In this document: piece by piece, positions 37,128 through 57,700 of the stretch
Numbering within the stretch: position 1 is the stretch's first letter
Layout: each line of letters opens with the position of its first letter
DNA from: Odontesthes bonariensis
Lineage: Eukaryota > Chordata > Actinopteri > Atheriniformes > Atherinopsidae
NCBI RefSeq assembly: GCF_027942865.1
Contig: NC_134509.1
Location: 24,362,697-24,426,696 of the forward strand
DNA length: 64,000 bases
Direction: 5' to 3'
Made by a program: the position numbers and the translations under genes
Notes under the pieces: generated by a model
The model's database searches: none
Seen by the model: the letters and a program-made list of their open reading frames with translations, nothing else
Told to the model about the DNA's origin: nothing

Positions 37128-39744
37128 ATAATCCCTTCTGTTATGAGAATCGCTCTCTGAGTCAAACATGCATGTCTTTTTTTTTTTTTATTTCATCTGG
37201 GCTTTATTAAACATGCAGTCATAACACATTAGATATTAGAATTGGTCATTACTTAGCAGAGACATGGAGGATCGTTGTCAGCGGCTGGTGAGTGTAAACG
37301 TGGAGGCCAGATTAGTATCGATCCCCATTTACTGAATAGGCAAGAAATTCTAGAGCAATGTTAAAGGTATGAGAGGTTTAATCCGGGAAAAAGTTTTAAA
37401 TGTACAATTTGGAGGTACACAGATGAGTTTTTAGAGGATTGAGCAGGACTTTGAGAAGTATTAAGAGAAGTGAAAAGACGTCAGTGGAGGGACTTTCCAG
37501 AACACGCATATGCAAAGCTTCAGGGTGAACAGCGAATATCAAGCTACAGATAAAACGATGATCTGCCATGTAACAGAAGCCTGTGCAGTAATTATAGAGC
37601 AGGAGAGGGATGAGATCAGTGGTTTGTGGGTCATTTCAGACAGACTTTCAGCTTTAAAGAGCTAAATATTTTCAAGAAAAGTTTAAAAATGATTGATTCA
37701 CTGGAAAAATGAAGTTAACTCTCACATTAAATTGAATCAAATGTAAATAGTGACATTGTAAAGAATCCACTTTTTCAAATTAAGTACAAACATTATTTGG
37801 AAAGTTAGTAAAATAATAATAATAGCTTTAATAAAATGAATACTTACTGTGTGCATTGAAGGAGTCAGCTTATTACTATTCTCATTATTTTCATTGTATT
37901 CTCCGGAAATGTTTGGTTACTGTTTATAATGTAAATAAAATACAGAATTAAATGATTTGAAGCTGATCTCAACCCAGCGATGTGCATCTTTTTGTGTTGC
38001 ATCATTTCTTGCTTGATGAAATATTTCAATTTGCAAGGACATTTTTTTCATTTAATAATTTGCGAATATCATCTGATGTTGCTGAAAAAAAAGGTTTGTG
38101 CACGACACAAAGCATTGCAGTTCCACAAAAAAAGGCTCCCAAACTGTGTCCCACACTCATTTCTCTTATATCTACACAGAGATGATTAGATTATGACAAA
38201 CTCTGTGCTCCGACCCACTACGTGACGTCAGCTGCCTCCTTTCACTGCATATCGACTTTGTTCATCTACAACATTGTGATACATGAAAACATACACACAT
38301 TCTGTCACATGGAGTTGGCTGAATCTCACACAAGAGATCTTTAGTTTAAGATTCACCACAAACCTTTAACTTTTCCGCTTCCTTTCCCACTCACTTTACC
38401 CTACTTCGACCTAAATGATTTGGGTTCGGAGTTCAAAGTGCATGTTAGGTCCGTACTGATAAATACATGGTTAGAGTTAGAAAAGTACACATTTTAATGG
38501 TCATCAGTCATGTTTACAGTTGTGATGCTGATGCTGCCCTATACAAAGCAACAGCCTACGTTATATATTGTCATCTCACAATTCTAACTATGGATTGTGA
38601 CACTGCTACACTTTGACAATTGTACATGTTACATGTTTACTGGTTAGACCGGACTGTCATAGAAATTTAAAAATCATGGCTATTCGGGAAGAGAGATTTC
38701 TCCATGTTTGGAAGTACCAGAGACGAATATTATTCTCACAATGCTGAACTATTTGCCAAGGAAGTCTTTCAGAGTGGTGAACCCCTCCATGACATTACTT
38801 CTATACAACGTCTCCAGTCTTTTTAGCCTCTGTAACAATTTTACTTCTAATTATAGTCCCGGTAAACTGAGCAAATATTTATCAGATACACAAAAAAAAA
38901 GCAAAAAGGTTTCCTTTGTACCATTTTCAGATCGATGTGAGCACTTTCAAAAACGTATTAATTGCTTGTTTTTGTTTCACCTCTTTCACAGTCTCAACAT
39001 TTATGGAAAAAGACTTGTCATCACAAAATAATGCAGTCAAAATTAAATACACATGTATAAATGTATAGTGCAGTGGCCATTTCCTAAATATGCATCAAGA
39101 TATCATAAAATGTGTAATCTATTAAAAAAGAATAATTTAAAACAGTTCAAAAGAAGTTGCTGTAAAAGCATCGTGCACTAATTCAGCGATTCACGTGGTG
39201 ATATTTAAGCCTTTATCTGAAATAAATCAGCTGTATTTTTTTATGCAACTTAGCATCAACTACTAAAAGTTTTATACACGTCAACTCTGCTGTGAAACTG
39301 AACCAAAGCAGGTGTTAGCTTTTCTTATCTGTTAAAATATCATTAGAGGTGAAAGGTCGGTTCCTGTTGTTCACATACAGATATTTATAGTAACCTAACA
39401 CTCACACCACCTCACGATAAAAATATGTCACTTTAATAAGGTTTAGCCCTGAAAGCTTGCGTATTTCTTAAAGGTAGGTTACACTCCAACCTCATCTTCT
39501 GACAAAAGACACGGGACTGGAGGGTACAACAACCATTATTCAGCATGCACGACATGATTTATTTCAAGAATCCACAAGCCGGCTGGATCTTCAGTAAAAT
39601 TTTACACACTGAAACTATAAAGCATGTAACAGACTCAAAAGCAGTTTATTTCCATTCCCGCCTTCAAAGAAAGGGAAACAAGACTGGTGAAAGTAAGGTA
39701 CCAAAGTCTTTTTGCTCAGTCATATTGTAAATCAGGTCAATGTG

Positions 39745-40202
39745 CACTGCTCAGCCATAACATTATGACCACTCGATTCTTACTGTGCGTGTCCTCCTAA
39801 TGCTGCCGAAACGCCTCCAACCAGTCAGGGTACGGACAAAGAACAACCGAGGGTGTCCAGGAGTGTCTGGTACTGGAACATTAGCAACAGATATTTTGGC
39901 CCTCTGGGTTTTTAGGTGGGTTCTTTCCTATCCCCTGAGAACCCATCAGATTGGTATCTGGTTAGTTTGGAGGCTCTCTGTCCTGATCTTTGAGCCGTTC
40001 CGGAGCAGTTTTTGAGGAAACTGTTACTGTGAAGAGTGCCGTTGGCATGTAGGGGTGTGACTGGTCTGCAAAAATGTTTAAGTGGGTGGCAAGTGTCAAA
40101 GTAACATCCATGTGAAAACTAGGACGCAAGGTTTTCCCAGCAAAGATGAGCAGCATTACTCGTTTTACCTGTCAGTGGTTTTAATGTTATGGCTGATCAC
40201 TG
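39745..40202. mobile_element. Terminal-inverted-repeat DNA element
   Basis: CAGCCATAACATTATGACCAC near the left end (39752 on) is inverted at the right end (GTGGTTTTAATGTTATGGCTG, up to about 40195). This pair of ends is widespread in teleost genomes. No transposase frame is intact. Confidence 0.65.
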
Positions 40203-41706
40203 CATTTCTGAGTTCAAATCTAATGCAACAGTATCATGCGCTTTATTCCATTAACAGAACTCTGAGAAAATAAAAAATGTAGAAAGCGTCCCCACCCCTT
40301 GCTACACTCAAACTTACGGTGTTCCTGACTGCCACTGAAGCAGACTTCTACAATATCACCTAAAGAACATGTACACTGCTCTTCCCAATACAAAAACTGG
40401 TCGTGGAACTAGAAAACATCAGTAAATTTTCAAAAGAAAGAAAAAAAAAAAAAAGGTAAAAGAATAAACACTAAAATGAAAAAAACAACCTAGACATTTT
40501 CTGAAAATTTCTCGTACAAATTTCGCACTAAAGAGCCTGTTGAAAAAGATCTAGACTGGGACTCAGATTGTCTCCCGTTTGAAGTGACTAATGATTGGTT
40601 TGTTTATCTCGGTGGTCACAGTCTAGGTCCAATCCATCGCCAACGTCTACCTGTGTTCATATGTCTACATGCTGCAAAAAAAATGGTAGATTTGAAGTGA
40701 AAAAATAGATTTCCCTGTATTGAATTTTGCTGGCTAAATCCTAACCGTGATGACTCATTACAGCCCTGCTGTGCCTGTACTTACACATCAGCACGAGGCA
40801 GATTTGATTATTGATGCAGCAGCTCGCCCCCTGCTTATTGTTCATCTTTAAATTTCTGTGGCTATTGCTCTTTGGCAGTGTCCTAGCTCTTAGTTCTTTA
40901 AAATATACTGTGCTCTCTTTCTATGAATTGAGGTGGTGCGTTGGTGTGTAAAGGGCGATCATATTACTCTGAAATATACATCAAACATACACTATTGCAC
41001 ACATACACACACCCATACAGTGAAAAACACAAAGCATGCACACGACATAGGCTGGGCAGGCTACATCCCTTAAAAAAAAAAACTAAATATCTGCAACCTT
41101 ATGTCATACGAACGCCATCTGACTAACAAAAAAAAAAAAAAACATGCTCATAGGCAAGAAAAGGTTCTCATGCAGGATCTCGCAATCATACACACACACA
41201 CACACCTCAGCAATATGGCAAGGTTAGTCATTGTAAAAGTGCGGATTAGTCGCAGTTTCACAAAGTTTTTTTATTTGCCATTTAGTATTGGGATATTTTT
41301 GCCAGTCAAAGACACTTGATTTCACAGTGCAACATAGTATGACAAACACTGACATTAGGGTCAAGACATATATCATATGGGTGAGGTTAAAAAAAAAAAT
41401 AATAATACAAAAAAAGAACAAAAAAAATATAAAGAGAATAAAATAAAAAGTGCAAAAAAACAACTCAACAGTCACTGAATAATAGCATTAATTAAATTTT
41501 TGTGTTAAGTGTGAATTGAAGTTCACTATAGAAACAAAAACCATCAGTAGCAGCAAAAAAAAAACAACAACAACAAAAAAAGACCAATTATAAAACATCA
41601 TAAAGATCACAATGACACTGCCAATTACTGTTTTACTAACGATATCAATATGGCATCAAATGGATATCAGTACGAATGTAGACAAACACACTCACTCACA
41701 TGCGCG

Positions 41707-41710
<4 letters not shown>

Positions 41711-41738
<28 letters not shown>
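41711..41738. repeat. (CA)n microsatellite
   Basis: About 14 uninterrupted CA units. Confidence 0.95.
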
Positions 41739-41878
41739 TTAACACTTGGTCACAGTTAACAGGTACCAAGGACATTGCGGTGGGAGTCAAGTTTTAACTT
41801 GGTACCATATCAAAAACAATACATATTTCACACACTGTTAACACAGAATGCCGAAGTAAGGATTTACAAACTGCACGT

Positions 41879-41879
<1 letters not shown>

Positions 41880-41963
<84 letters not shown>
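41880..41963. repeat. Long (CA)n microsatellite
   Basis: About 42 uninterrupted CA units. Open frames on both strands here are only Thr-His or Cys-Val repeats and are not genes. Confidence 0.98.
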
Positions 41964-41966
<3 letters not shown>

Positions 41967-43023
41967 CCTCAAAGACAAAACTAAAGATGTGATTTTCTTT
42001 GTATGATTTCCTCCCGCTCTGGTGAGAAAACAGATGTGTTAGCCCTAATTCTTCCTTCCTAGAGGAATGGATTCCGTGAAGCAACGAGGAAAGACGCTTG
42101 CTCTTACGCTTGATCAGGTAGAAAATGTGACAGCAATATGTCTGATAGATGGATAGCTCTGAGAAGCAGCACTCTGGTCAAAAATGCAGGTAGGAAACAT
42201 AGATGAGGATAGCGAAAATATCTTACAGTTAAGTAGAATTCAGTGAGTATAGATGAAGTAACTGATATTGAATCATATTCCCCGGAAAATAAAGTTATTA
42301 CCCAGAAGATGAAGAGAGTTTAAACTCCTTTCTGTCCCTAACTAGATGTAGTAGGTCTTAAAAATTCTAAATCATAGTGCCACCCACAGTCTGTTCCATG
42401 TACTGCATTTATAGCATGTGCAAGTTAATGTATGAGTCTGTGTACGTTGGTCTATTTGTCTGTCAGTCAAGCTATCGTTTCCTCTCAAGTTTAAGAATAC
42501 CTTTAAAATCTCAACGGTCCCTGTCCTGCCGGTCCCAAGTAACAGAAATTTCTGTAGCTTGATTTCCCTGCCTTGATAGTGATTTCCCTCCCTATCTTTC
42601 CCTGAACTTTCTCTGTGCTGCTCTTTCCCAACTTGCCTGTCTTTCCGTGTCCTCCTTTCTATCTGTCCCTAACAGTTAGTTTTTCTGTGTCGGGTCCCTG
42701 CCTAGTTAATCTAGAGGTGTCCCCCTGTCCCTCCCTCCCACCCGCCCACCCTCCCTCTATGGACAAACACATAGGGCGTGGGGGCCGTCCATCAGGGGGA
42801 GTGCCCAAAAGCGTCCCTCTCCCTCCCCCCAGATCGGGGCAGTGCAATACACAGATGGATGAGTTTCCCATTCACCCTCCTCCTGCTGGCTCACCTGGGA
42901 GGATGGAAAAAAAGAGAAGAGCGGACACAAAGGAGTTAACGGCAACAGAACCAAAGTTTGTACCCGTGCTGGGACTTAAATCAAAGCTGATGTTGGCTCA
43001 CCTCTTGGGTGGTTGTAGAGCAT

Positions 43024-52281
<9,258 letters not shown>

Positions 52282-54035
52282 CCTATGAGATAACACATAC
52301 ACTGGCTGTTAGAGAGGAGCGTACCACATACACACACATTAGCGCTCACAGCCACACTTATAACCTCAAAACAAGTAAGCTACATAGAAACGATGACAAA
52401 GCAACTAATACAGAGACTGTGAACAATAACTATATATCCTACGGCTGGTATTTTAATCTTAACCGAGACAAAATGCTGTATTCTTTGTAAACGTTTGTGC
52501 TGGGCGCAGCAAAACACAGCCGTGTAGGCATAACTGCCATGAACATATTCCGTTTCTGGCCAATGAAACCTAGAAGTCCCAGTGGCCCTTGACTAAGCCA
52601 CAGCTATATCTATAAGTCGCTAATAAGCAGCAACTATCTGCTGCGACCTGATGAGCCTTCTCAACGTGAGGCCCAGACGGCATAGGCGCAAATCTCTGTC
52701 TCAAACAGTTAGCGAGTTAGCTTAGCGACGCTATATTTAACACGTAGCTTATTTACAGATATCAAAAACATTATCTAACGTCTAATATCCGGCTGCTAAG
52801 TTGCACCGACAAAAGCTGCATTTGTAATCGAGGAAACTATAAAATGGCTTTGATAGTGTACATAACATATCAGCCGCATATCAAAACACAGGAGCTAGAA
52901 GTAATAGCATGTCTAGCTAGCACCATCTTAAAAGTACCGCGAAAGGTTTTACCTGATCTCTCTGATTCGGTGGATCTATGTGTCTATAGACAAAAGTGCA
53001 GCTACGCGTTAACAACTAACATTAAATAAAATATCACCGCAATCTATGTGGCTTAATTCAAAATAGTGATCTCTGTAGATCTATATGGGTGCTACGCTAG
53101 CTTGCATATGACAGAGATTGCATGGTTTGCAATCAAGCCGGGTGACAAGTTTGATCCTCCTCGGTGTCCGTACTAAACAAACTGCTAAGCAGGGTAAACA
53201 CGTAGAAACGTAAACCACTTTTAAGACTTTACTGTTCTTTTTGGGTTTTTTTACAATGTATGTGTCAGTGTGAATTGTTTTTAAAAATATGCTTTAAAAA
53301 ATAAAAACATTGCACGCACTTCTGAACAGATAGTATATTTTCGCTGTTTTCAGTTCAATCTTTGGCCGGCAGATGGTGCCAGTTTGAAAATACCATAATG
53401 CCAGTTTGTAAGGGGTGAGAAGGGTGTGGACACAAAAGCAAGGGCAAAGGACAAGACTAATGGCACATAAATAAATATCACCGCCATGAAGACTCAGTTG
53501 ATCAAACGTGGAATTGTTAAAAGTCTAATTTTGCTTAAGGTGGAAATGGGTTGAATACTGTGAACACCTTAAAAAGCAGCACGAGTCAATGCCTCACATG
53601 TTGTAATCTACAAAAATATTGCATTATAAGTCTGGTATATTGTGAAATCATATCCCCCTATTGAATCAGCACTCATTCAAAGAATCTCAGACAACTATTA
53701 TGTACAGTCATCATTGCTTCATTTATTTCAAAATTGTTGACAGCACTGCACTTGTGAAACAAGTTTTAGAGAAAGAGGAAGATTTCTAACATTATGAAAA
53801 TCTTATTTATGCATCTTTTTTCCAATGGTGCAGACACTCCTAAACTACACAAGGCTTTAGTAAAGAAATATATTAGTCTATGGCAGTTACAGCAACACAT
53901 TTGGACTACACATATCATTGATAAACACATGGACAGTCATTTGTATTACTGTGAAGTTTTAAAAATTCTGCATGTAAAGAAATTAATTAATTACATCAGA
54001 GAGGACAGGAAGGACAGGACTAAAAGCATTCAGAC
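52282..54035. other. Region between the start of tnpo2 and the end of rln3
   Basis: The left part (about 52300-53100) should hold the tnpo2 promoter and non-coding first exon, but I see no diagnostic motif that fixes it. The right part from about 53720 is the rln3 3' UTR. No other gene is seen. Confidence 0.5.
53722..53727 (-). terminator. Candidate rln3 polyadenylation signal
   Basis: AATAAA on the minus strand about 310 bases after the rln3 stop codon, with no nearer canonical signal noticed. Confidence 0.4.
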
Positions 54036-54586
54036 TCAGCACAGAGAGCTGATCTCACTCTTGCTGCAGCCCCATTTGCAGCAAGCGTTGGACAGTCCGA
54101 CCACTACGTCCCGACCTTTTCTATCTGCACCTCGTAGAGCCTCCAGTATCTCCTCTGAAAGTGGTGAGCGAGCTGAGCGGCTGAATCCAGCTGCCACTGA
54201 TGCCACATTCAACATCTGCTCTTTCCATGCTTGGAATTTTGCAGGATCCTGGTCACTGGTTTGTTGAGGGATGGTGTTTGTGTTCCATGGATCAAAGTTT
54301 TCCTCTCCAATAAGAGCTGATTGAAAAAAGGTAAAATACTTTTGATTTTTTTGGTTTGACTGAAGGAAAACATTGCACATTATAGATTGTAAACTTGTAT
54401 CTAAGTCTTACCTGAGTCTCCTGCCCCTCTCCTCCAGCGGGAACCACCACAGGTAAAGATGACAGCGCGTATGAACTCTCTTCCACACAGTTTCACCCCA
54501 TAGAAAGAAGGATTACCATCATTGCACCGCACCCTGTCCACCAGTGCCACCAACAAGCCTAAGGTCAAGAGTGCTGCTTTCCACAT
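54036..54586 (-). CDS. rln3: Relaxin-3 preprohormone
   Basis: A secreted insulin-superfamily neuropeptide that signals through RXFP3-type receptors in the brain. Two exons, 54412-54586 and 54036-54316, join in frame to 151 residues (human 142). A hydrophobic signal peptide occupies about residues 1-21. The B chain has C34 and C46 and the receptor-binding cassette of the family (GREFIRAVIF, ending GGSRW). The C-peptide follows from the dibasic RR. The A chain (D128-C151) has the CC-x3-C-x8-C pattern (C137, C138, C142, C151) and ends KWGCSKSEISSLC, nearly identical to human relaxin-3. It is freed after RKGR, a minimal furin site. The intron splits the C-peptide, as usual for the family. Fish have rln3a and rln3b; I cannot say which copy this is. 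Its position beside rfx1 matches human 19p13. Confidence 0.97.
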
Positions 54587-55295
54587 GGTGAATAAACAGA
54601 TGTCTCTGTGGTTTGTATTTCTTTGTGGACAGCCCTCTCATCTAATATAGGCTTCAGCACCTCAGAGAACGACCTCAGCTCACCTCCACCTATCGTCATG
54701 CCCAGAGATAAGACTGGAGACCTTTAGGGGTAACAATACAAAGAGGAAAATAAAATTTTTGAATTAAATAGTAAATGATGCTAGAGATGATGTCAACAGA
54801 ACTCTTGGCAATCCAATCACCTGTGACCTTTTGTTGGCCTTTCTGTCTCACACACCATTTAGGTTGTGCTGTGTATCAGCTGCACAATCTTTGTCACGCT
54901 GTCCGCTCTGCTGAGCATTGGATGGAGATTACTATCCATCCACCTCAAGGATAACTAGGATGCAATAGCCTGGTGACACATAGACAGTACATAACAGAGA
55001 GTTTTTAGTGCAGTGACAAATCAACAATGAACTTCTGAATGCTGCATATTTTTTTAGGTATTGTATTTCATAAGGAAACATAAAACAGCTCAATTCCCAA
55101 GCAAATTCTTGTTAGATTTTACAAAGGGACAATGGGGAGAATCCTCTTTGGAAACAGCCATGGGGTGGAAGCTCCCGAGACAAGAAAGCTCTGAACTGGA
55201 TGATTTAAACACCCAGATTAATTCTGGTAAATATTGTTTTTAGATGATTTTTTTCATTTAGTAACAAACCTGTATTATCTTCAGTCAATAAAGTA

Positions 55296-55640
55296 CAGTT
55301 GAAAAGTTTTGAGCTACACCTTATTTCTTTATATAAGGCCAGAAAAACAGAAAATATGTGCAGTAATATCTAGAGATATGCTAACATGAATGGCAATACA
55401 GTATATAAGGTAATAACAAAATTTCTACAATTCTAACAAGCTTGAGGATCAATATTAGGTTTGAGCTCCTTTATTCTTCAACACAGCCTGAACCCTCTTA
55501 GACAAGCTTTCTGTCCTTTCTTTAAGTAGTCTGCAGGAATAGTTCTCCAGGCTTCTTGAAGAACATCTCAAATCTCTTCTTTGGATGTCGGCTGCCTTTT
55601 GTTCCGTTCTCTCTCAGGATGATCCCACACTGGTGATCCC
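55296..55640. mobile_element. Tc1-like sequence, copy 1
   Basis: Starts with a TA plus CAGTTGAAAAGTTTTGAGC end. From 55440 it matches copy 2 (56022-56210) closely, including AACACAGCCTGAAC and GGATGTCGGCTGCC. The match stops near 55640. Read on the minus strand it is like part of a Tc1-type transposase gene. Confidence 0.65.
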
Positions 55641-55711
55641 ATGTTTCACCAAAAACACCAGCGCACAGTGACAGGTGGAGCTAGTCGGCGCGGACAGAAG
55701 CATTAGCTGAC

Positions 55712-55861
55712 CTGTACGTTGGTGAAATCAACTCGGTTGAGGTCGGAGAGCATCTGATTGATCTGAGCTGAGTTCTGGAGGACAGCACGGGCAGCCTGGG
55801 CCAGATGGTTGAGACTGGTGTAGCGACGCAATGTCTGGGAAAAGGAGCTGACGCACACCAC
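55712..55861 (-). pseudogene. Isolated RFX1-like exon in antisense orientation
   Basis: A 150-base minus-strand exon with a good acceptor (TCTCTCTTTCAG) and donor (CAG/GTCAGC) encodes exactly 50 codons in one frame. These include QTLRRYTSLNHLAQAARAVL and NQMLSDLNRVDF, the highly conserved extended dimerisation region of RFX1/2/3 proteins. NSAQ fits RFX1 better than RFX2/3 (NTSQ). The rfx1 gene in this window is on the opposite strand and starts 3 kb further right, so this exon cannot belong to it. No other RFX exon is seen nearby. About 20 and 70 bases of intron-like flank are retained, so it moved as DNA and not via mRNA. It is either a captured or duplicated exon or an assembly error. Confidence 0.85.
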
Positions 55862-55886
55862 CTGAAAGAGAGAGCGAGGAGAATAC

Positions 55887-56510
55887 AGTGCTGTGCAAAA
55901 GGCCCGAGCAATCGCCCATTGTGCATATATTGTCAGGAACACCAGAAATAGGTGCAGCGGTTTATTGCAACATGTAAACTTAAATGGAAATACAACATCT
56001 AAGGGCAAAAACAGACTTTGTACAACTCTAACTCAATATTAGGATTGAGCTCCTTTGTTCTCCAACACAGCCTGAACTCTCTCAGACAAGCTTTCTGTCC
56101 TTTCTTTAAGGAGTCTTCAAGAATAGTTCTTGAAGGACACCCCAAAGCTCTTCTTTGGATGTCGGCTGCCTTTTGTTCCGTTCTCTGCCAACATGATCCC
56201 ACACTGCTTCAGTAATGTTGAGGTCCGAGCTCTGGGGAGGATTCATCCCTCCATCAGACCTGTTGCCACTGATTTTCAGTCCACTTCTGGTGTCATTTGG
56301 CACAGCTCAGCCTTTTCTCCCTGTTTCCCTTCCTTAAGAACGGCTTCTTGACAGCCACCCTTCCATGGAGCCCATTTCTGATGAGGCTTGGGCCGACAGC
56401 AGATGGATCAGCTGAAGGTCCAGATGCATCTCTCAGGTCTTGTGTCAGGTCTTTGCTGGATTTTTTCCTCTTTCTTAAGGACATCACTTTCAGATACTGT
56501 TCATCTGCTG
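55887..56510 (-). mobile_element. Tc1-like sequence, copy 2
   Basis: Begins TACAGTGCTGTGCAAAAGGC, a typical Tc1-like end with its TA target. On the minus strand, 56106-56303 encodes transposase-like residues (MNPPQSSDLNITEAVWDHV, the DDE-region signature with its catalytic acidic residues altered). It is decayed, and the right end is not found. Confidence 0.7.
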
Positions 56511-56708
56511 CAGATTTTTAGGCCTGACATTTCTTCTTTTGTCTCCCACTTGTCCAGTTTCCTCAAATGTGCACACCATGCTGAAGTTTTTGACGAATAA
56601 CTGTTCTTTATTTTTCAAACTGTGTTACATCTGGAATTTTACTGTTGATGGAACAAAAGAAAGGGCATCAAATTATGTGTCTTTGCAATGGGCTGCAAGT
56701 TACAAAGT

Positions 56709-56977
56709 GTACGGAAGAGTATTAGGGCCAGGCATAAGAAAAAATATTTATATTTTGCCTGTCAAGAATAAAGTCGACATGTCGAGAATAAAGTCGACAT
56801 GTCGAGAATAAAGTCAAGATTAAAGTCAAAATGTCGAAAATAAAGTTTTCAACTTTATTCTCGACGTGTGGACTTTATTCTCGACATTTCGACTTTATTC
56901 TCGACATGTTGACTTTAATCTCGACAGGCAAAATATTATTATTTTTTCTTATGCCTGGCCCTAATACTCTTCCGTAC
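56709..56977. repeat. Palindromic repeat with internal GAATAAAGTCGACATGTC-type units
   Basis: The outer arms GTACGGAAGAGTATTAGG (56709-56726) and their reverse complement (to 56977) are perfect inverted repeats continuing for about 40 bases. The inside is built of short AATAAAGTCGACATGTCGAG-like units on the left and their complements on the right. The whole 269 bp can fold back on itself. It is non-coding and looks like a miniature DNA transposon. Confidence 0.8.
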
Positions 56978-57120
56978 AAAGACACAACATTAGTTTATCC
57001 TTTGAGTTTATTTATTTTATGCGTGAATGTTGCATTGATCAGCGTTGAGAGGCTAAACAAACAAAAAAAAGCCCAGTTCCTCTTAAAAAGAAGCCAGAAC
57101 TAGACTTGAGTCTGAGTAAA

Positions 57121-57208
57121 ATGCAACTAATCTCCGGACAAAAAACTTTAAAAGACCTTCGAAAATGCAACTAATCTCCGGACAAAAAACTTTAAAAGAC
57201 CTTCAAAA
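57121..57208. repeat. Tandem duplication of a 44-bp unit
   Basis: 57121-57164 and 57165-57208 are nearly identical (each begins ATGCAACTAATCTCCGGAC), differing by about one base. Confidence 0.9.
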
Positions 57209-57499
57209 AGCTTGGAGAACTAATTGCTCAAGACCACTTTAAAAGATTTCAATAAATAATGGCACCACATTATGTTGGCAAAATATTAAGAAAAATGGGT
57301 GTCGGCTCAAAACCTTTGGACTCTACTGCGCTTTATTACATAATGATGATTGAAGTGATTTTTGAGTATCTGTTAGATAATGTGAGCAATCGAGAAAATA
57401 ACATTACAGTAGAGGTGGTCGTCTGGCGTTAAGACATGGCGACAGTGACAGAACGACTACCAACTAATGAGCGATCGACAATTTCACTGACGTTGCGAC

Positions 57500-57700
57500 C
57501 GCCTCCTGTCTCAACCAATCAGCATTTGGGAAAGGGCGGCGCAATGAATAGAGGGTAGCAACAGTTGCCCCGGTGAAGGCAAGGCGCCATAGTCACGGTA
57601 GTCCTGGCGACAAGAACCAAGCAACGGGAGTCAACAACAACACCCGAGATCTAAGGGAATAAACTTTATCGACAATTTTGGACAAAACTAGGATTTAAAG
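57500..57700 (+). promoter_or_regulatory. Probable rfx1 promoter and non-coding first exon
   Basis: Contains a CCAAT box (57515-57519, within CAACCAATCAGC), a GC box GGGCGG (57534-57539), and closely spaced X-box half-sites (AGCAAC at 57558-57563 and GTTGCC at 57564-57569, in everted order). A possible donor AAAG/GTGAAA at 57700/57701 could end a 5' UTR exon that splices to 58808. The placement is an inference. Confidence 0.45.

Larger units (their letters stand above)
35262..43023. other. Region between the convergent ends of nherf2 and tnpo2
   Basis: Holds the nherf2 3' UTR (possible polyadenylation signals AATAAA at 35479-35484 and 36386-36391), two inverted-repeat hairpins near 37.05 kb, a terminal-inverted-repeat element at 39745-40202, several CA repeats, and on its right the presumably long tnpo2 3' UTR with GA/CT-rich sequence at 42600-42900. 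I see no protein-coding gene. Confidence 0.55.

Noticed and set aside
38708-39031. 107-codon plus-strand frame
   Set aside because: AT-rich, no recognisable motif, no splice context; a chance frame is more likely.
41775-42084. Frames encoding Thr-His or Cys-Val repeats
   Set aside because: Pure products of the CA microsatellite.
53794-54267. 157-codon plus-strand frame
   Set aside because: Antisense to the rln3 A-chain exon and 3' UTR; no similarity to any protein I know.
55712-55861. Processed (retro-) pseudogene of rfx1
   Set aside because: Intron sequence flanks both splice sites, so the copy did not pass through spliced mRNA.
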